From Phytohabitans sp036906915 (GTDB lineage: Bacteria > Actinomycetota > Actinomycetes > Mycobacteriales > Micromonosporaceae), in NCBI RefSeq assembly GCF_036906915.1, contig NZ_JBAKHX010000069.1, forward strand, positions 1 to 43,820: DNA of 43,820 bases, written 5' to 3'. The position numbers and the translations under genes are program-made. The notes under the pieces are model-generated. The model saw nothing but the letters and a program-made list of their open reading frames with translations, did not search any database and was not told the DNA's origin. This document shows positions 1 through 7,653 of this stretch, one piece after another; the stretch's first letter is position 1, and each line of letters begins with the position of its first letter.

Positions 1-1
1 C

Positions 2-73
2 ACCGCCAACGGCTCCACGGTCATCGTGTGGAACTGCCACGGCGGCACCAACCAGCGCTGGGCCAGGGCCTGA
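2..73 (+). CDS. C-terminal tail of a ricin-type (CBM13) secreted protein, partial
   Basis: The window opens inside a reading frame whose last 23 residues contain NGSTVIVWNC and end NQRWARA before TGA. The N-G-T-x-V-x-x-W-x-C and N-Q-R-W signatures are those of the last repeat of a ricin-B lectin (CBM13) carbohydrate-binding module, as in the complete copies further along the window. The rest of the protein lies off the left edge, so its catalytic domain is unknown. The gene context suggests an extracellular polysaccharide-degrading enzyme, which is an inference. The stop falls directly against a second relic (the CBM2 tail), so this end may be a recombination junction rather than the native C-terminus. 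Confidence 0.7.
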   Translation, partial: TANGSTVIVWNCHGGTNQRWARA

Positions 74-145
74 CAGCGAAGTTCGGCTTCCAGGTCACTT
101 GGAACGGCAGCCTCATGACGCCGACGTGTACGGCTGCCCGGCGTG
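74..145 (+). pseudogene. Relic of a CBM2 cellulose-binding module tail
   Basis: Directly after the ricin stop, in another frame, the DNA reads TAKFGFQVTWNGSLMTPTCT. This matches the end of family 2 carbohydrate-binding modules; compare FGFQGSGSGSGMTPTCTAS at the end of the intact esterase near 4.1 kb. No start, no upstream CBM2 sequence and no in-frame stop at the expected place exist, so only about 22 codons survive. A terminator-like hairpin follows, as expected for the end of a once-intact gene. Confidence 0.55.
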
Positions 146-155
146 ACCCTGGAGG

Positions 156-188
156 GGCCGGTGCGGAGAAGGCACCTCCGCGCCGGCC
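156..188 (+). terminator. Hairpin terminator after the CBM2 relic
   Basis: Arms 156-168 (GGCCGGTGCGGAG) and 176-188 pair over 13 bp with one G-T wobble around the 7-nt loop AAGGCAC. It lies just after the CBM2 relic and before the next ribosome-binding site. There is no U-tract, which is common for actinobacterial terminators. Confidence 0.5.
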
Positions 189-235
189 CGGGTCGGCGAC
201 CGCGCTCAAGGCGGTCGCGAATCTTGGGAGGTAAC

Positions 236-676
236 GTGAAGTACGCAGTGTTCGGCGGCGCCGCGGGGATGTGGTCTTCGGCCGACATGGTGACCTGGAC
301 CGACCACGGCTCGCCGATGAGTCTGGCGACGTTCAGTTGGGCAAGTGCCGACGCGTGGGCGGGCCAAGCCATCCACCGCAACGAGTTCATCGCATACTCG
401 ACGGCGCCGGGGCCAACCGGTCCCTGGACCTACCGCGGCACGCTCATGCCGCGGCCGGGCAGTAGCTTCACGAACCATCCGGGCATCGTCGACTTCAACG
501 GCGGCTCGTACTTCTTCTACCACAGCGGCGCCCTGCCGGGCGGTGGCGGCTACACGCGGTCCGTCGCGGTGGAGAAGTTCACGTACAACGGCAACGGGAC
601 CATCCCGACGATCAACATGACCACGACGGGCGCGCCGCAGATGGTGGCAGTTCAACAGAGCGGCGGGCTGACATGA
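236..676 (+). pseudogene. Internally deleted GH43 glycoside hydrolase remnant
   Basis: A GGGAGG box precedes GTG at 236, and the frame encodes 146 residues. The first part (GMWSSADMVTWTDHGSPMSL, then WASADAWAGQAIHRN) resembles an early GH43 propeller blade. The part starting NEFIAYSTAPGPTGPW, with SFTNHPGIVDF and SYFFYHSGALPGGGGY, resembles the last blades of arabinoxylan-active GH43 enzymes, where the His of TNHPG is a conserved active-site residue. The N-terminal Asp-containing blade and the central Glu-containing region are missing, and the frame ends in an unrelated tail (QMVAVQQSGGLT). Known GH43 catalytic domains are about 300 residues, so this cannot fold as an enzyme. The TGA overlaps the next gene's ATG, so translation through the relic may still couple to that gene. 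Confidence 0.7.
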
Positions 677-2793
677 CCACAGCGATCCAGATCAATTGGC
701 GTCGACGTTGGCGGGCGGGGCTCGCGGCCGCGGCGACGGCGGTCGTCGCCGGCGGCGGGCTGGTCGCGGTGGCCGCCACGTCAGCGTCGGCGGCCACCGT
801 GGACTCCAGCGCCTCGTACGTGCTGGTGAACCGGAACAGCGGCAAGGCGCTGGACGTGTACAACCGGGCCACGAACGACGGAGCCAGGATCACCCAGTGG
901 ACGCGCAACGACGGCGCCTGGCAGCAGTGGCAGTTCGTGGATTCCGGTGGCGGCTATTACCGGCTGAAGTCCCGGCACTCGGGCAAGGTGCTGGACGTCT
1001 CCGGCCAGTCCACCGCGGACGGTGCCGCAGTCGTGCAATGGAGCGACCACAACGGTGCCAATCAACAGTTCCAGCTCTCGGACTCGGCGGGCGGCTACGT
1101 TCGGCTGATCAACCGGAACAGCGGCAAGGCGGTGGAGGTGCAGAACGCCTCGACCGCCGACGGGGCGAACGTGGTGCAGTACTCGGACTGGGGCGGAAAC
1201 AACCAGCAATGGCAGCTCGTCCGCGTCGGCGACACCGCGACGCCATCGGCGACGCCAACCCCCACACCGACCGGTAACGGCTGGCCACCGTCGTCGACGT
1301 TCAACAACCCTGTGCTGTGGCAGGACTTCGCGGACATCGACATCATCCGGGTTGGCGACGCGTACTACTACTCGGCCTCCACCATGCACTACTCGCCGGG
1401 GGCGCCGATCCTGCGCTCCTACGACCTGGTGAACTGGGAGTTCGCCGGCCACTCCGTGCCCAGTCTGGACTTCGAGTCCAACAACTACAACCTGTCCGGT
1501 GGTCGGGCGTACGTGAAGGGCATCTGGGCGTCCACATTGAACTATCGCCCGAGCAACCAGACGTTCTACTGGATCGGGTGCGTGGAGTTCAACCGCACCT
1601 ACGTGTACACCGCCACGTCGGTCGAGGGGCCGTGGCAGAAGCGGGCCCGAATCAACAACTGCTACTACGACGCCGGACTGTTGATCGACGATAACGACAC
1701 CATGTACGTCGCCTACGGCAACGGCACGATCAGCGTCGCCCAACTCTCCAGCGACGGGCTGTCGCAGGTGCGGGCGCAGCAGGTGTTCCAGACCCCGTCG
1801 AGCGTGGGGACACTGGAGGGGGCCCGGTTCTACAAACGTAATGGCAGCTACTACATCTGGCTGACCCGTCCCGCGAACGGCCAGTATGTGCTGAAGGCGA
1901 ACAACCCGTTCGGGCCGTACGAGATGCGGCAGGTGCTGCTCGACCTGCCCGGACCGATCTCCGGGGGCGGCGTCCCGCACCAGGGCGGCCTGGTCCAGAC
2001 ACAGAACGGCGACTGGTACTACCTGTCGTTCGTGGACGCCTATCCGGGCGGCAGGGTTCCCGCGCTGGCCCCGATCACCTGGACCGCCGACGGGTGGCCG
2101 GTGCTGCAGACCGTAAACGGCCGCTGGGGAGCCTCCTACCCGTACCCGAACGTCCCCCGCCCACCCCGGCAGGTCAAACCGATGGTCGGCACCGACACGT
2201 TCACCGGTACGACGCTGGGACCGCAGTGGGAGTGGAACCACAACCCCGACAACACCCGCTGGTCGGTCAATGACGGCCTGCGGTTGCAGACCGCGACCGT
2301 GACCAACGACCTCTACGCGGCGCGGAACACGCTGACCCACCGCGTTCAAGGGCCGACCTCCACGGCCACCATCGAACTGGACTACAGCGGCATGGCGGGC
2401 GGTGACCGAGCCGGGCTGGCGATGCTTCGGCAGTCCTCGGCGTGGATCGGGGTCAAACGCGACAACAACGCGACCCGCGTCGTGATGACCAGCGGGCTGA
2501 CGATGGACGGCAACTGGAACACCACCGGCACCGGTAGCGAGCAGGCTTCCGCCGCCATCTCCGGCGGCCGGATCTGGCTACGGGTCAACGCCGACATCAG
2601 GCCGGGCAGCGGGCGGCAGGCCCGCTTCTCCTACAGCACCGACGGCACAACCTTCGTCTCGCTCGGACCCGCGTTCACCCTCAACAACGCCTGGCAGTTC
2701 TTCATGGGCTACCGATACGCCATCTTCAACCACGCCACCGGAAGCCTCGGGGGCGCGGTCACCGTCCGGCGTTTCGACCTCACCACGCCCTGA
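673..2793 (+). CDS. Secreted GH43 family glycoside hydrolase with N-terminal ricin (CBM13) domain
   Basis: The 706-residue product has a signal peptide (Arg-rich start, hydrophobic stretch, cleavage near residue 40 at TSASA). A three-lobed ricin-type domain at ~45-183 has repeated N-R-N-S-G-K and Q-x-W motifs. A Pro-Thr linker at ~190-200 is followed by a GH43 five-bladed propeller from ~208, with the expected general base at about Asp221 (FADIDIIRVGDAYYYSAS). From ~515 there is a beta-sandwich of the kind that follows GH43 xylosidases/arabinofuranosidases (DTFTGTTLGPQWEWN). Such enzymes trim xylan or arabinan side chains outside the cell; exact specificity cannot be read. The ATG overlaps the stop of the GH43 relic, and the esterase gene follows after 32 nt, so the two are probably co-transcribed. 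Placing CBM13 at the N-terminus is unlike the other enzymes here. Confidence 0.88.
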   Translation: MTTAIQINWRRRWRAGLAAAATAVVAGGGLVAVAATSASAATVDSSASYVLVNRNSGKALDVYNRATNDGARITQWTRNDGAWQQWQFVDSGGGYYRLKSRHSGKVLDVSGQSTADGAAVVQWSDHNGANQQFQLSDSAGGYVRLINRNSGKAVEVQNASTADGANVVQYSDWGGNNQQWQLVRVGDTATPSATPTPTPTGNGWPPSSTFNNPVLWQDFADIDIIRVGDAYYYSASTMHYSPGAPILRSYDLVNWEFAGHSVPSLDFESNNYNLSGGRAYVKGIWASTLNYRPSNQTFYWIGCVEFNRTYVYTATSVEGPWQKRARINNCYYDAGLLIDDNDTMYVAYGNGTISVAQLSSDGLSQVRAQQVFQTPSSVGTLEGARFYKRNGSYYIWLTRPANGQYVLKANNPFGPYEMRQVLLDLPGPISGGGVPHQGGLVQTQNGDWYYLSFVDAYPGGRVPALAPITWTADGWPVLQTVNGRWGASYPYPNVPRPPRQVKPMVGTDTFTGTTLGPQWEWNHNPDNTRWSVNDGLRLQTATVTNDLYAARNTLTHRVQGPTSTATIELDYSGMAGGDRAGLAMLRQSSAWIGVKRDNNATRVVMTSGLTMDGNWNTTGTGSEQASAAISGGRIWLRVNADIRPGSGRQARFSYSTDGTTFVSLGPAFTLNNAWQFFMGYRYAIFNHATGSLGGAVTVRRFDLTTP

Positions 2794-2825
2794 GCCCACC
2801 GCACCCTTCGATTTGGAGTCGCTTG

Positions 2826-4112
2826 ATGGCAAGACACCGATCCCTCGTCGCGGTCACCTCGGTCGCGGCGCTGCTCGTCCTGGCCGCGGCCGGCACGACG
2901 CTGGCCAGCGGTCTGGCTGGGACCGCGTCGGCCGCGGATGTCGCCGTCACCGCGGCGACCGCTGGATGCGGCAAGGCACCGACCCTGCGAAGCGGCACGC
3001 ACACGATCCAGAGCAATGGCAAGAGTCGTACCTTCATCCTGCGGATCCCCGCCAACTACAACAACAGCAACCCGTACCGGCTGATCTTCGCGTTCCACTG
3101 GCGGGGCGGCACCGCCAACGAGATCGACTCGGGTGGGACCAGCGGGCGTCCCTGGTCCTACTACGGCCAACTGGAGCAGTCGAACAACACCGCCATCCTC
3201 GTGGCGCCCCAGGGCCTCGGCAACGGCTGGGGCAACTCCGGCGGTGAGGACGTCACCTTCGTCGACGACATGATCCGTCTGATCGACGCGGACCTCTGCG
3301 TCGACACGACGCAGCGCTTCGCCACCGGCTTCAGCTGGGGCGGCGGCATGAGCTACGCGCTCGCCTGCGCCCGGGCGAACGTCTTCCGGGCCGTCGCCGT
3401 CATCGCTGGCGCGCAGATCAGCGGGTGCAGCGGTGGCAGCCAGCCCATCGCCTACTTCGGACTGCACGGCATCAGCGACAACGTGCTGAACATCTCGCAG
3501 GGGCGGTCGTTGCGCGACACGTTCGTCCGAAACAATGGCTGCGCCGCTCAGAGCCCACGCGAGCCGGCGGCGGGCAGCCGCACGCATATCACGACGACCT
3601 ACTCCGGGTGCCGGACCGGGTATCCGGTGCAGTGGGCCGCGTTCGACAACGGTCACATGCCCGGCCCTGTCGACGGGACCTATGCCGAAAGCGGCGTCAC
3701 GACCTGGACCAAGGGGGAGATTTGGAGGTTCTTCGCGCAGTTCCAGACCACCACGCCGCCGACCTCGCCTCCGCCTTCGACGCCTCCGCCTTCGACGCCT
3801 CCGCCTTCGACGCCTCCGCCGGGCGGCTGCTCGGCGTCGGTGTCGCTGAACTCGTGGACCGGTGGTTTCGTGGCCACAGTGCGCGTGACCGCTGGGTCCG
3901 CCGGCACGAATGGCTGGACCGTTAGCATGGCCCTTCCGGGCGGTGCGAGCGTGACCAACACCTGGAGTGCGACGGCCAGCGGCAGCACCGGCACCGTCCT
4001 GTTCACCAATGTCAGCTACAACGGCCGGCTGAATCCGGGCCAGGTCACGGAATTCGGGTTCCAGGGCAGCGGCAGCGGATCGGGGATGACTCCCACCTGC
4101 ACCGCCAGTTGA
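2826..4112 (+). CDS. Secreted CE1-type (feruloyl/acetyl-xylan) esterase with CBM2
   Basis: The 428-residue product is an extracellular alpha/beta-hydrolase of the PHB-depolymerase/feruloyl-esterase type. A signal peptide (~1-37) precedes the catalytic domain (~48-315), with the oxyanion-region motif FHWRGGTANE, nucleophile elbow GFSWGGG (Ser about 170) and a late His in FDNGHMPG. A PPPST-repeat linker leads to a CBM2 (~334-428) with conserved Trp residues (SWTGGF, NGWTVSM, TNTWSA). Family members remove ferulate or acetate from xylan, which fits the GH43 gene 32 nt upstream. The ATG at 2826 is chosen over the TTG one codon earlier because GGAG lies 8 nt before it. A strong hairpin directly after the stop ends the transcript. 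Confidence 0.87.
   Translation: MARHRSLVAVTSVAALLVLAAAGTTLASGLAGTASAADVAVTAATAGCGKAPTLRSGTHTIQSNGKSRTFILRIPANYNNSNPYRLIFAFHWRGGTANEIDSGGTSGRPWSYYGQLEQSNNTAILVAPQGLGNGWGNSGGEDVTFVDDMIRLIDADLCVDTTQRFATGFSWGGGMSYALACARANVFRAVAVIAGAQISGCSGGSQPIAYFGLHGISDNVLNISQGRSLRDTFVRNNGCAAQSPREPAAGSRTHITTTYSGCRTGYPVQWAAFDNGHMPGPVDGTYAESGVTTWTKGEIWRFFAQFQTTTPPTSPPPSTPPPSTPPPSTPPPGGCSASVSLNSWTGGFVATVRVTAGSAGTNGWTVSMALPGGASVTNTWSATASGSTGTVLFTNVSYNGRLNPGQVTEFGFQGSGSGSGMTPTCTAS
3766..3820 (+). repeat. 15-bp tandem repeat encoding the PPPST linker
   Basis: CGCCTCCGCCTTCGA is repeated identically three times (3766-3780, 3781-3795, 3796-3810), followed by ten bases of a fourth unit. It encodes the proline/serine/threonine linker between the esterase and CBM2. 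Perfect identity suggests recent slippage and possible length variation among strains. Confidence 0.9.
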
Positions 4113-4115
4113 TCC

Positions 4116-4154
4116 GCGTGGCCCGGCCCGGAAGCAGGCCGGGCCGGGCCACGC
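4116..4154 (+). terminator. Strong hairpin terminator after the esterase gene
   Basis: Arms 4116-4131 and 4139-4154 pair perfectly over 16 bp (core GTGGCCCGGCCCGG with its complement) around a 7-nt loop. It begins 4 nt after the esterase stop codon. Confidence 0.8.
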
Positions 4155-4475
4155 CTTCCCTGCCGGTGGTTCAGCGGCCGGCCAGCGTCCTGGTGTGGCG
4201 GCAGCCGACCAAGAGCCAGCCCGATCACCGCGCCCAGGAGCACGTACGCATGGCGCCGGCCCGCCACGGCCGGTGCCTTTTGCATGACCCGACGGCCCGG
4301 CGGTGGGCGTGAGGCTGGCCCTGGCCTGGCGACGGCGGCTCGCGGTTGCGAGTGTTCCCAGGGCAGCGAATCGGTTCGCCCTGGCGGTCACCTGATCGGT
4401 AGCGCCCAGATCGGGCCTGTCCTGCGTTCCAAGCTGATAGACATACTCAAATCAATGACTGACTGGTAATCTCAT
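4155..4475. other. Intergenic region without a recognised gene
   Basis: About 320 bp between the esterase terminator and the operator of the next gene. The only protein-like stretch is a short minus-strand frame near 4150-4285 with one hydrophobic segment (YVLLGAVIGLALG). It has no recognisable family or clear ribosome-binding site, and I do not call it a gene. The right end is AT-richer (4430-4475) and contains TAATCT at 4467-4472, a possible -10 box for the downstream gene. Confidence 0.4.
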
Positions 4476-4487
4476 CGAAACGATTCG
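4476..4487 (+). promoter_or_regulatory. LacI-type operator candidate
   Basis: CGAAACGATTCG is an imperfect palindrome (10 of 12 positions symmetric) with the central CG step typical of LacI-family operators. It lies 41 nt before the TTG start of the GH-A hydrolase gene and just after a possible -10 box, a repressor position. No LacI-family gene lies in this window, so the regulator would be encoded elsewhere. Confidence 0.45.
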
Positions 4488-4528
4488 CTCACCAAATGGC
4501 GTGCAGATCGACCCGAAGGGAGAAACAG

Positions 4529-6310
4529 TTGTCAATAGTGGACATAGCGCCACGTCGCGGCCCAAGGGGTCGCGGCCGGGTCGCCATCCTCGCGGCCGCC
4601 GTGCTGACCGTCGGGGCCATGGTCGGCGTGGCCCCGCCGGCGTACGCCGCCGACGAGTCCATCAGCGTCAACTTCTCGGTGGCTTCCGGGACGCCCACGT
4701 ACCGCGCCTCCGGCTGGATCTACGGCATGACCGAGAACGCGTCCGGGCCGCCGGACAGCTACTTCCGCGACGTGAAGTTCCGTTACATGCGTGCCGGGGG
4801 CGCCCAGCTGGACAGTCCGGGCGGCTGGGTGTCGGGGCGGTACGACCGCCGGTGGAACGCCACCCGGGCGCAGTTGCTGCGCACCCGGTCGCTGGGCGGC
4901 GAGTTCATCATCCTGCCGCACGACCTGTGGGGCGCGGACGGCTACCCGATCTCCCGGTTCCCGGGCGACAACGGCAACTGGGCGGACTACGACGCCTTCC
5001 TGACCCGGCTCATCGACGACGTGCGGGCGACCGGCGCGTCCGTGCAGTGGGACATCTGGAACGAGCCGAACATCACCCTGTTCTGGAACCGGCCGCAGGC
5101 GCAGTACTTCGACCTGTGGCGGCGCACGTACCAGCGCATCCGGGCCGCGTTTCCAAGTCACCTGATCGTCGGTCCGAGTTGTGCGTGTGTGCCGTCGACC
5201 GGGGGCTGGTGGGTTCAGTATCTCGATTTCGTCCGTGCCAACAACGTCGTGCCAGACATCATCAGCTGGCACAGCCTGCCCGGCGATCCGGTGGCGAATG
5301 TGGCGGTGGCGAACTCCACATTGGATTCCAGAGGTATCCTGCATCCGCGCCCGTATCAGATCAACGAGTACGGCGCCTCCAACGAGCAGAATCCTGGCGA
5401 TGGCTCGTGGTATATCGCGCGGTTGGAGCGTGCCGGGGCTGACGGGCTGCGCGCCAACTGGGCAGGTGGCGGAAATCTGCACAACGATCTGGGGAACCTG
5501 CTCACTCGCAACTCGGCCGGTCAACACCAGCCGAAGGGGGAGTGGTGGGTCTACCGCTTCTATGGCTCGCAGACCGGTCAGATCGCCTCGGTGACGCCTA
5601 GCGCCAACTATGACGGCTTCGCCACCAGGGACACCGGTGTGGCGAAGGTGCTCGTCGGTGGTGGCCGCACGACCGGCAACGTGGCGGTGAACCTGCAGCG
5701 ACTCGACGCCACCACCGGTATCGTCCGCGACAGCCGGGTGCGGGTGGTTGTCGAGCGGATCCCGTACAACGGCGGCGGCGCGGTGGCTGGCCCGGTCACC
5801 GTGCAGGACTCCGTGGTGACGCTGTCGAACAACGGCACCACCGTCAACGTGCCGCACACCAACATCGACGAGACCTTCACCATCACGGTCCTGCCGCCGG
5901 GGGATGGGCCGCCGCCGGCAGGGCAGCAGATAGTGGGAGGTCAGTCCACACGTTGCGTGGATGTGCCGAACTCGACCACCACCAACGGCACGCAGGTGCA
6001 GCTATGGGACTGTGGCACCGCCACCGGCCAGCGCTGGACGTACACCGCCGGCCGGCAGTTGACCGCGTACGGCGGCGCCAAGTGCCTGGATGCCAGCGGT
6101 GCCGGCGCGAGCAACGGCACTCAGGTCATCATCTGGGACTGCAACGGTCAGCCCAACCAACAGTGGAACGTCAACTCCAACGGCACCATCACGGGCCAGC
6201 AGTCCGGGCTGTGCCTGGACGCCACCGGCGCCGGCACCAGCAACGGTACGAAGATCATTTTGTGGGCCTGCAACGGCCAAGCCAATCAGCGCTGGAGCCT
6301 GCGTAGTTGA
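4529..6310 (+). CDS. Secreted clan GH-A (GH39-like) glycoside hydrolase with C-terminal ricin (CBM13) domain
   Basis: The 593-residue product has a signal peptide (~1-41, cut at AYA-AD), a (beta/alpha)8 catalytic domain (~45-350), a beta domain (~350-455), a Pro/Gly linker and a three-repeat ricin module (~463-593) with repeated Q-x-W motifs and N-G-T. The two catalytic glutamates of a clan GH-A retaining enzyme are visible: acid/base about Glu179 in WDIWNEPN and nucleophile about Glu280 in YQINEYGA. The context (NEP, then INEYG) resembles GH39, but I cannot assign the family or substrate firmly. The start is TTG at 4529 because AAGGGAG ends 6 nt upstream; GTG at 4538 is too far from it. A LacI-type operator precedes the gene and a hairpin follows it. 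Confidence 0.8.
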   Translation: MSIVDIAPRRGPRGRGRVAILAAAVLTVGAMVGVAPPAYAADESISVNFSVASGTPTYRASGWIYGMTENASGPPDSYFRDVKFRYMRAGGAQLDSPGGWVSGRYDRRWNATRAQLLRTRSLGGEFIILPHDLWGADGYPISRFPGDNGNWADYDAFLTRLIDDVRATGASVQWDIWNEPNITLFWNRPQAQYFDLWRRTYQRIRAAFPSHLIVGPSCACVPSTGGWWVQYLDFVRANNVVPDIISWHSLPGDPVANVAVANSTLDSRGILHPRPYQINEYGASNEQNPGDGSWYIARLERAGADGLRANWAGGGNLHNDLGNLLTRNSAGQHQPKGEWWVYRFYGSQTGQIASVTPSANYDGFATRDTGVAKVLVGGGRTTGNVAVNLQRLDATTGIVRDSRVRVVVERIPYNGGGAVAGPVTVQDSVVTLSNNGTTVNVPHTNIDETFTITVLPPGDGPPPAGQQIVGGQSTRCVDVPNSTTTNGTQVQLWDCGTATGQRWTYTAGRQLTAYGGAKCLDASGAGASNGTQVIIWDCNGQPNQQWNVNSNGTITGQQSGLCLDATGAGTSNGTKIILWACNGQANQRWSLRS

Positions 6311-6341
6311 TGGCGGGCCCGGCGCGCCGGGAGCTAGGAAC

Positions 6342-6388
6342 GGCAGGGCGGCTCATGGGGTGAGTGATGGCCCCCGGGCCGCCCTGCC
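6342..6388 (+). terminator. Hairpin after the GH-A hydrolase gene
   Basis: GGCAGGGCGGC (6342-6352) pairs perfectly with 6378-6388 over 11 bp. The 25-nt loop is long, but the position, 31 nt after the stop codon, fits a terminator. Confidence 0.5.
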
Positions 6389-6398
6389 TGGCGATAGC

Positions 6399-6411
6399 GA
6401 CATCCCATGTC
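6399..6411 (+). promoter_or_regulatory. Operator-like element 1, GACAT-CCC-ATGTC
   Basis: GACATCCCATGTC is a perfect 5-bp inverted repeat around CCC. Related elements lie at 6529-6541, 9505-9517 and 9637-9649, the latter two in the divergent promoter region of the GntR-type regulator, which is the likely binding protein (inference). TAGGGT at 6412-6417 directly abuts this copy. Confidence 0.6.
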
Positions 6412-6498
6412 TAGGGTCGATCGCACACGACGCGGATCCCGAAGGGGCACCAAGAGCTCTTACCGCTAGCCTATTTTCCTGGCACTTCACGTCGCCCC

Positions 6499-6541
6499 TG
6501 GACAGGAGCAGTAGGGCAACGCTATAAATCCATCCCATGAC
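6499..6541 (+). promoter_or_regulatory. Promoter with operator-like element 2, upstream of the ricin relic
   Basis: TGGACA (6499-6504), an 18-nt spacer and TATAAA (6523-6528) form a good vegetative promoter. The element TCCATCCCATGAC (6529-6541) follows immediately, over the expected transcription start. The block GCTATAAA-nn-CATCCCATG is shared with the fucD promoter at 9630-9647. The element lies 130 bp from element 1; the pair at 9505/9637 is 132 bp apart. The promoter now drives only a broken gene. Confidence 0.6.
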
Positions 6542-6557
6542 AGGCGGTCGGGCATCT

Positions 6558-6890
6558 ATGTGGCGCTCGCGATTCGTGCCGGTTGACCGCCGGTCAACAG
6601 GCGCGGGTCACCGTGGAGCTGCCCAACCGGGAGCTGCCCGCTGGCTACTACCGCCTGGTGAACCGCCGCAGCGGAAAGGCACTCGACATCTCCGGCGCCT
6701 CGACCGCCGACGGCGCCAAGGCCATCCAGTGGTCGTGGACCGGCGGCGCCAACCAGCAATGGCAGTTGGAGCCCAACCCCGACCAGTCGTTCAAACTGGT
6801 CAGCCGCGGCAGTGGCAAGGTGCTCGAAAGCCCGGGCGGCTCCACCGCGCAGGGCACCCAGCTCGACCAGTGGTCCGACACAGCCAGCGC
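6558..6890 (+). pseudogene. Scar of a secreted protein gene: start fragment plus ricin (CBM13) fragment
   Basis: ATG at 6558 begins a short basic start (MWRSRFVP) in one frame. From about 6600 a different frame encodes VELPNRELPAGYYRLVNRRS, then KALDISGASTADGAKAIQW, NQQWQLEP and a second repeat (SGKVLESPGGSTAQGTQLDQW). These are ricin-type lectin repeats like those in the CBM13-GH43 protein. The fragment stops abruptly at the end of the convergent kduD-like gene (6892). The body of the protein and the third ricin repeat are missing, so this looks like a large internal deletion that left the promoter, the first codons and part of the CBM13. The lost catalytic domain cannot be identified. Confidence 0.65.
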
Positions 6891-6891
6891 C

Positions 6892-7653
6892 CTACCGCCC
6901 CAGCCAGCCGCCGTCGACGGCAATGGCGGCTCCGTGGACGTAGTCGGCCGCCGACGAGGCCAGGAACACCGCGGCGCCGGCGAGGTCTTCTGGCCGCCCC
7001 CAACGGCCGGCGGGGATGCGGTCGAGGATGGCGGTGTTGCGGCTCTGGTCGTCGCGGAGAGCCTGGGTGTTGTCGGTGCTGATGTAGCCGGGCACGATGG
7101 CGTTGACGTTGACGCCGCGGGGCGCCCATTCGTTGGCGAGCGCGCGAGTGAGCCCGATCAGGCCCGATTTCGCCGCGGTGTAGCCGGGCACGTTCACTCC
7201 ACCTTGGAAGCTCAGCAGAGAGGCCGTGAAGATGATCTTCCCGTGGCCGCGGGCCACCATGGCCCGGCCGAGCTCCCGGCTCAGGACGAACTGGGCGGAC
7301 AGGTTGACCGCTAGCACCTCGTCCCACATCTCGTCGGTGTGCTGGGCCGCTGGCGCGCGTTTGATCGTGCCCGCGTTGTTGACCAGGATGTCAACGCCCC
7401 GCTCGCCGTCTTCCAGCCGAGCGGCGAGGTTCGCGACGGCGGCGCGGTCGGTGAAGTCCACCCGGTGGCCGGAGAAGACGCGGCCATGGCCGCGGACGCG
7501 TTTCTCGACCTCGCTGCCGGTGGCTTCGAGCTGCGCGCTGACAGCGACGATGTCCGCGCCGGCGGCCGCCAGCGCGTCGGCGATGGCCAGGCCAATGCCC
7601 CGGCGCGCCCCGGTGACGACGGCGAGCTGGCCGGACAGGTCGAATGGGTTCAC
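6892..7653 (-). CDS. KduD-like short-chain dehydrogenase, probable 2-keto-3-deoxy sugar acid dehydrogenase
   Basis: A 253-residue classical SDR. It has the NAD(P) motif TGARRGIG (~14-21), NNAG (~92-95), and catalytic Ser145, Tyr158 and Lys162 (ASLLSFQGG, then GYTAAKSG). The C-terminal half follows E. coli KduD closely (IPAGRWG, VFLASSAADYV, IAVDGGWL at the end). KduD acts on 2-keto-3-deoxy sugar acids. Beside an L-fuconate dehydratase, the likely substrate is 2-keto-3-deoxy-L-fuconate, oxidised at C4 as by the known Xanthomonas SDR; this is an inference. The GTG start at 7653 overlaps the dehydrogenase stop by 4 nt (GTGA), and AGGAG lies 7-8 nt upstream, so the two genes are translationally coupled. 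The stop codon abuts the ricin relic with no intergenic space. Confidence 0.85.
   Translation of the reverse strand: MNPFDLSGQLAVVTGARRGIGLAIADALAAAGADIVAVSAQLEATGSEVEKRVRGHGRVFSGHRVDFTDRAAVANLAARLEDGERGVDILVNNAGTIKRAPAAQHTDEMWDEVLAVNLSAQFVLSRELGRAMVARGHGKIIFTASLLSFQGGVNVPGYTAAKSGLIGLTRALANEWAPRGVNVNAIVPGYISTDNTQALRDDQSRNTAILDRIPAGRWGRPEDLAGAAVFLASSAADYVHGAAIAVDGGWLGR

Noticed and set aside
781..2349. A 522-codon minus-strand open frame opposite the GH43 gene
   Set aside because: It lies opposite a well-supported gene, has an Arg/Val-rich composition typical of antisense frames in GC-rich DNA, and shows no family motifs.
3766..3820. Tandem 15-bp repeats considered as a CRISPR-like or regulatory array
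   Set aside because: They are in frame and encode the interdomain linker of the esterase; there are no spacers.
4150..4285. Possible small membrane protein on the minus strand
   Set aside because: One short hydrophobic stretch only; no ribosome-binding site, no family and overlap with the esterase terminator.
2709..4391. A 560-codon minus-strand open frame opposite the esterase gene
   Set aside because: Includes a long run of arginines from the antisense of the PPPST linker and no recognisable domain; the opposite strand carries a complete enzyme.
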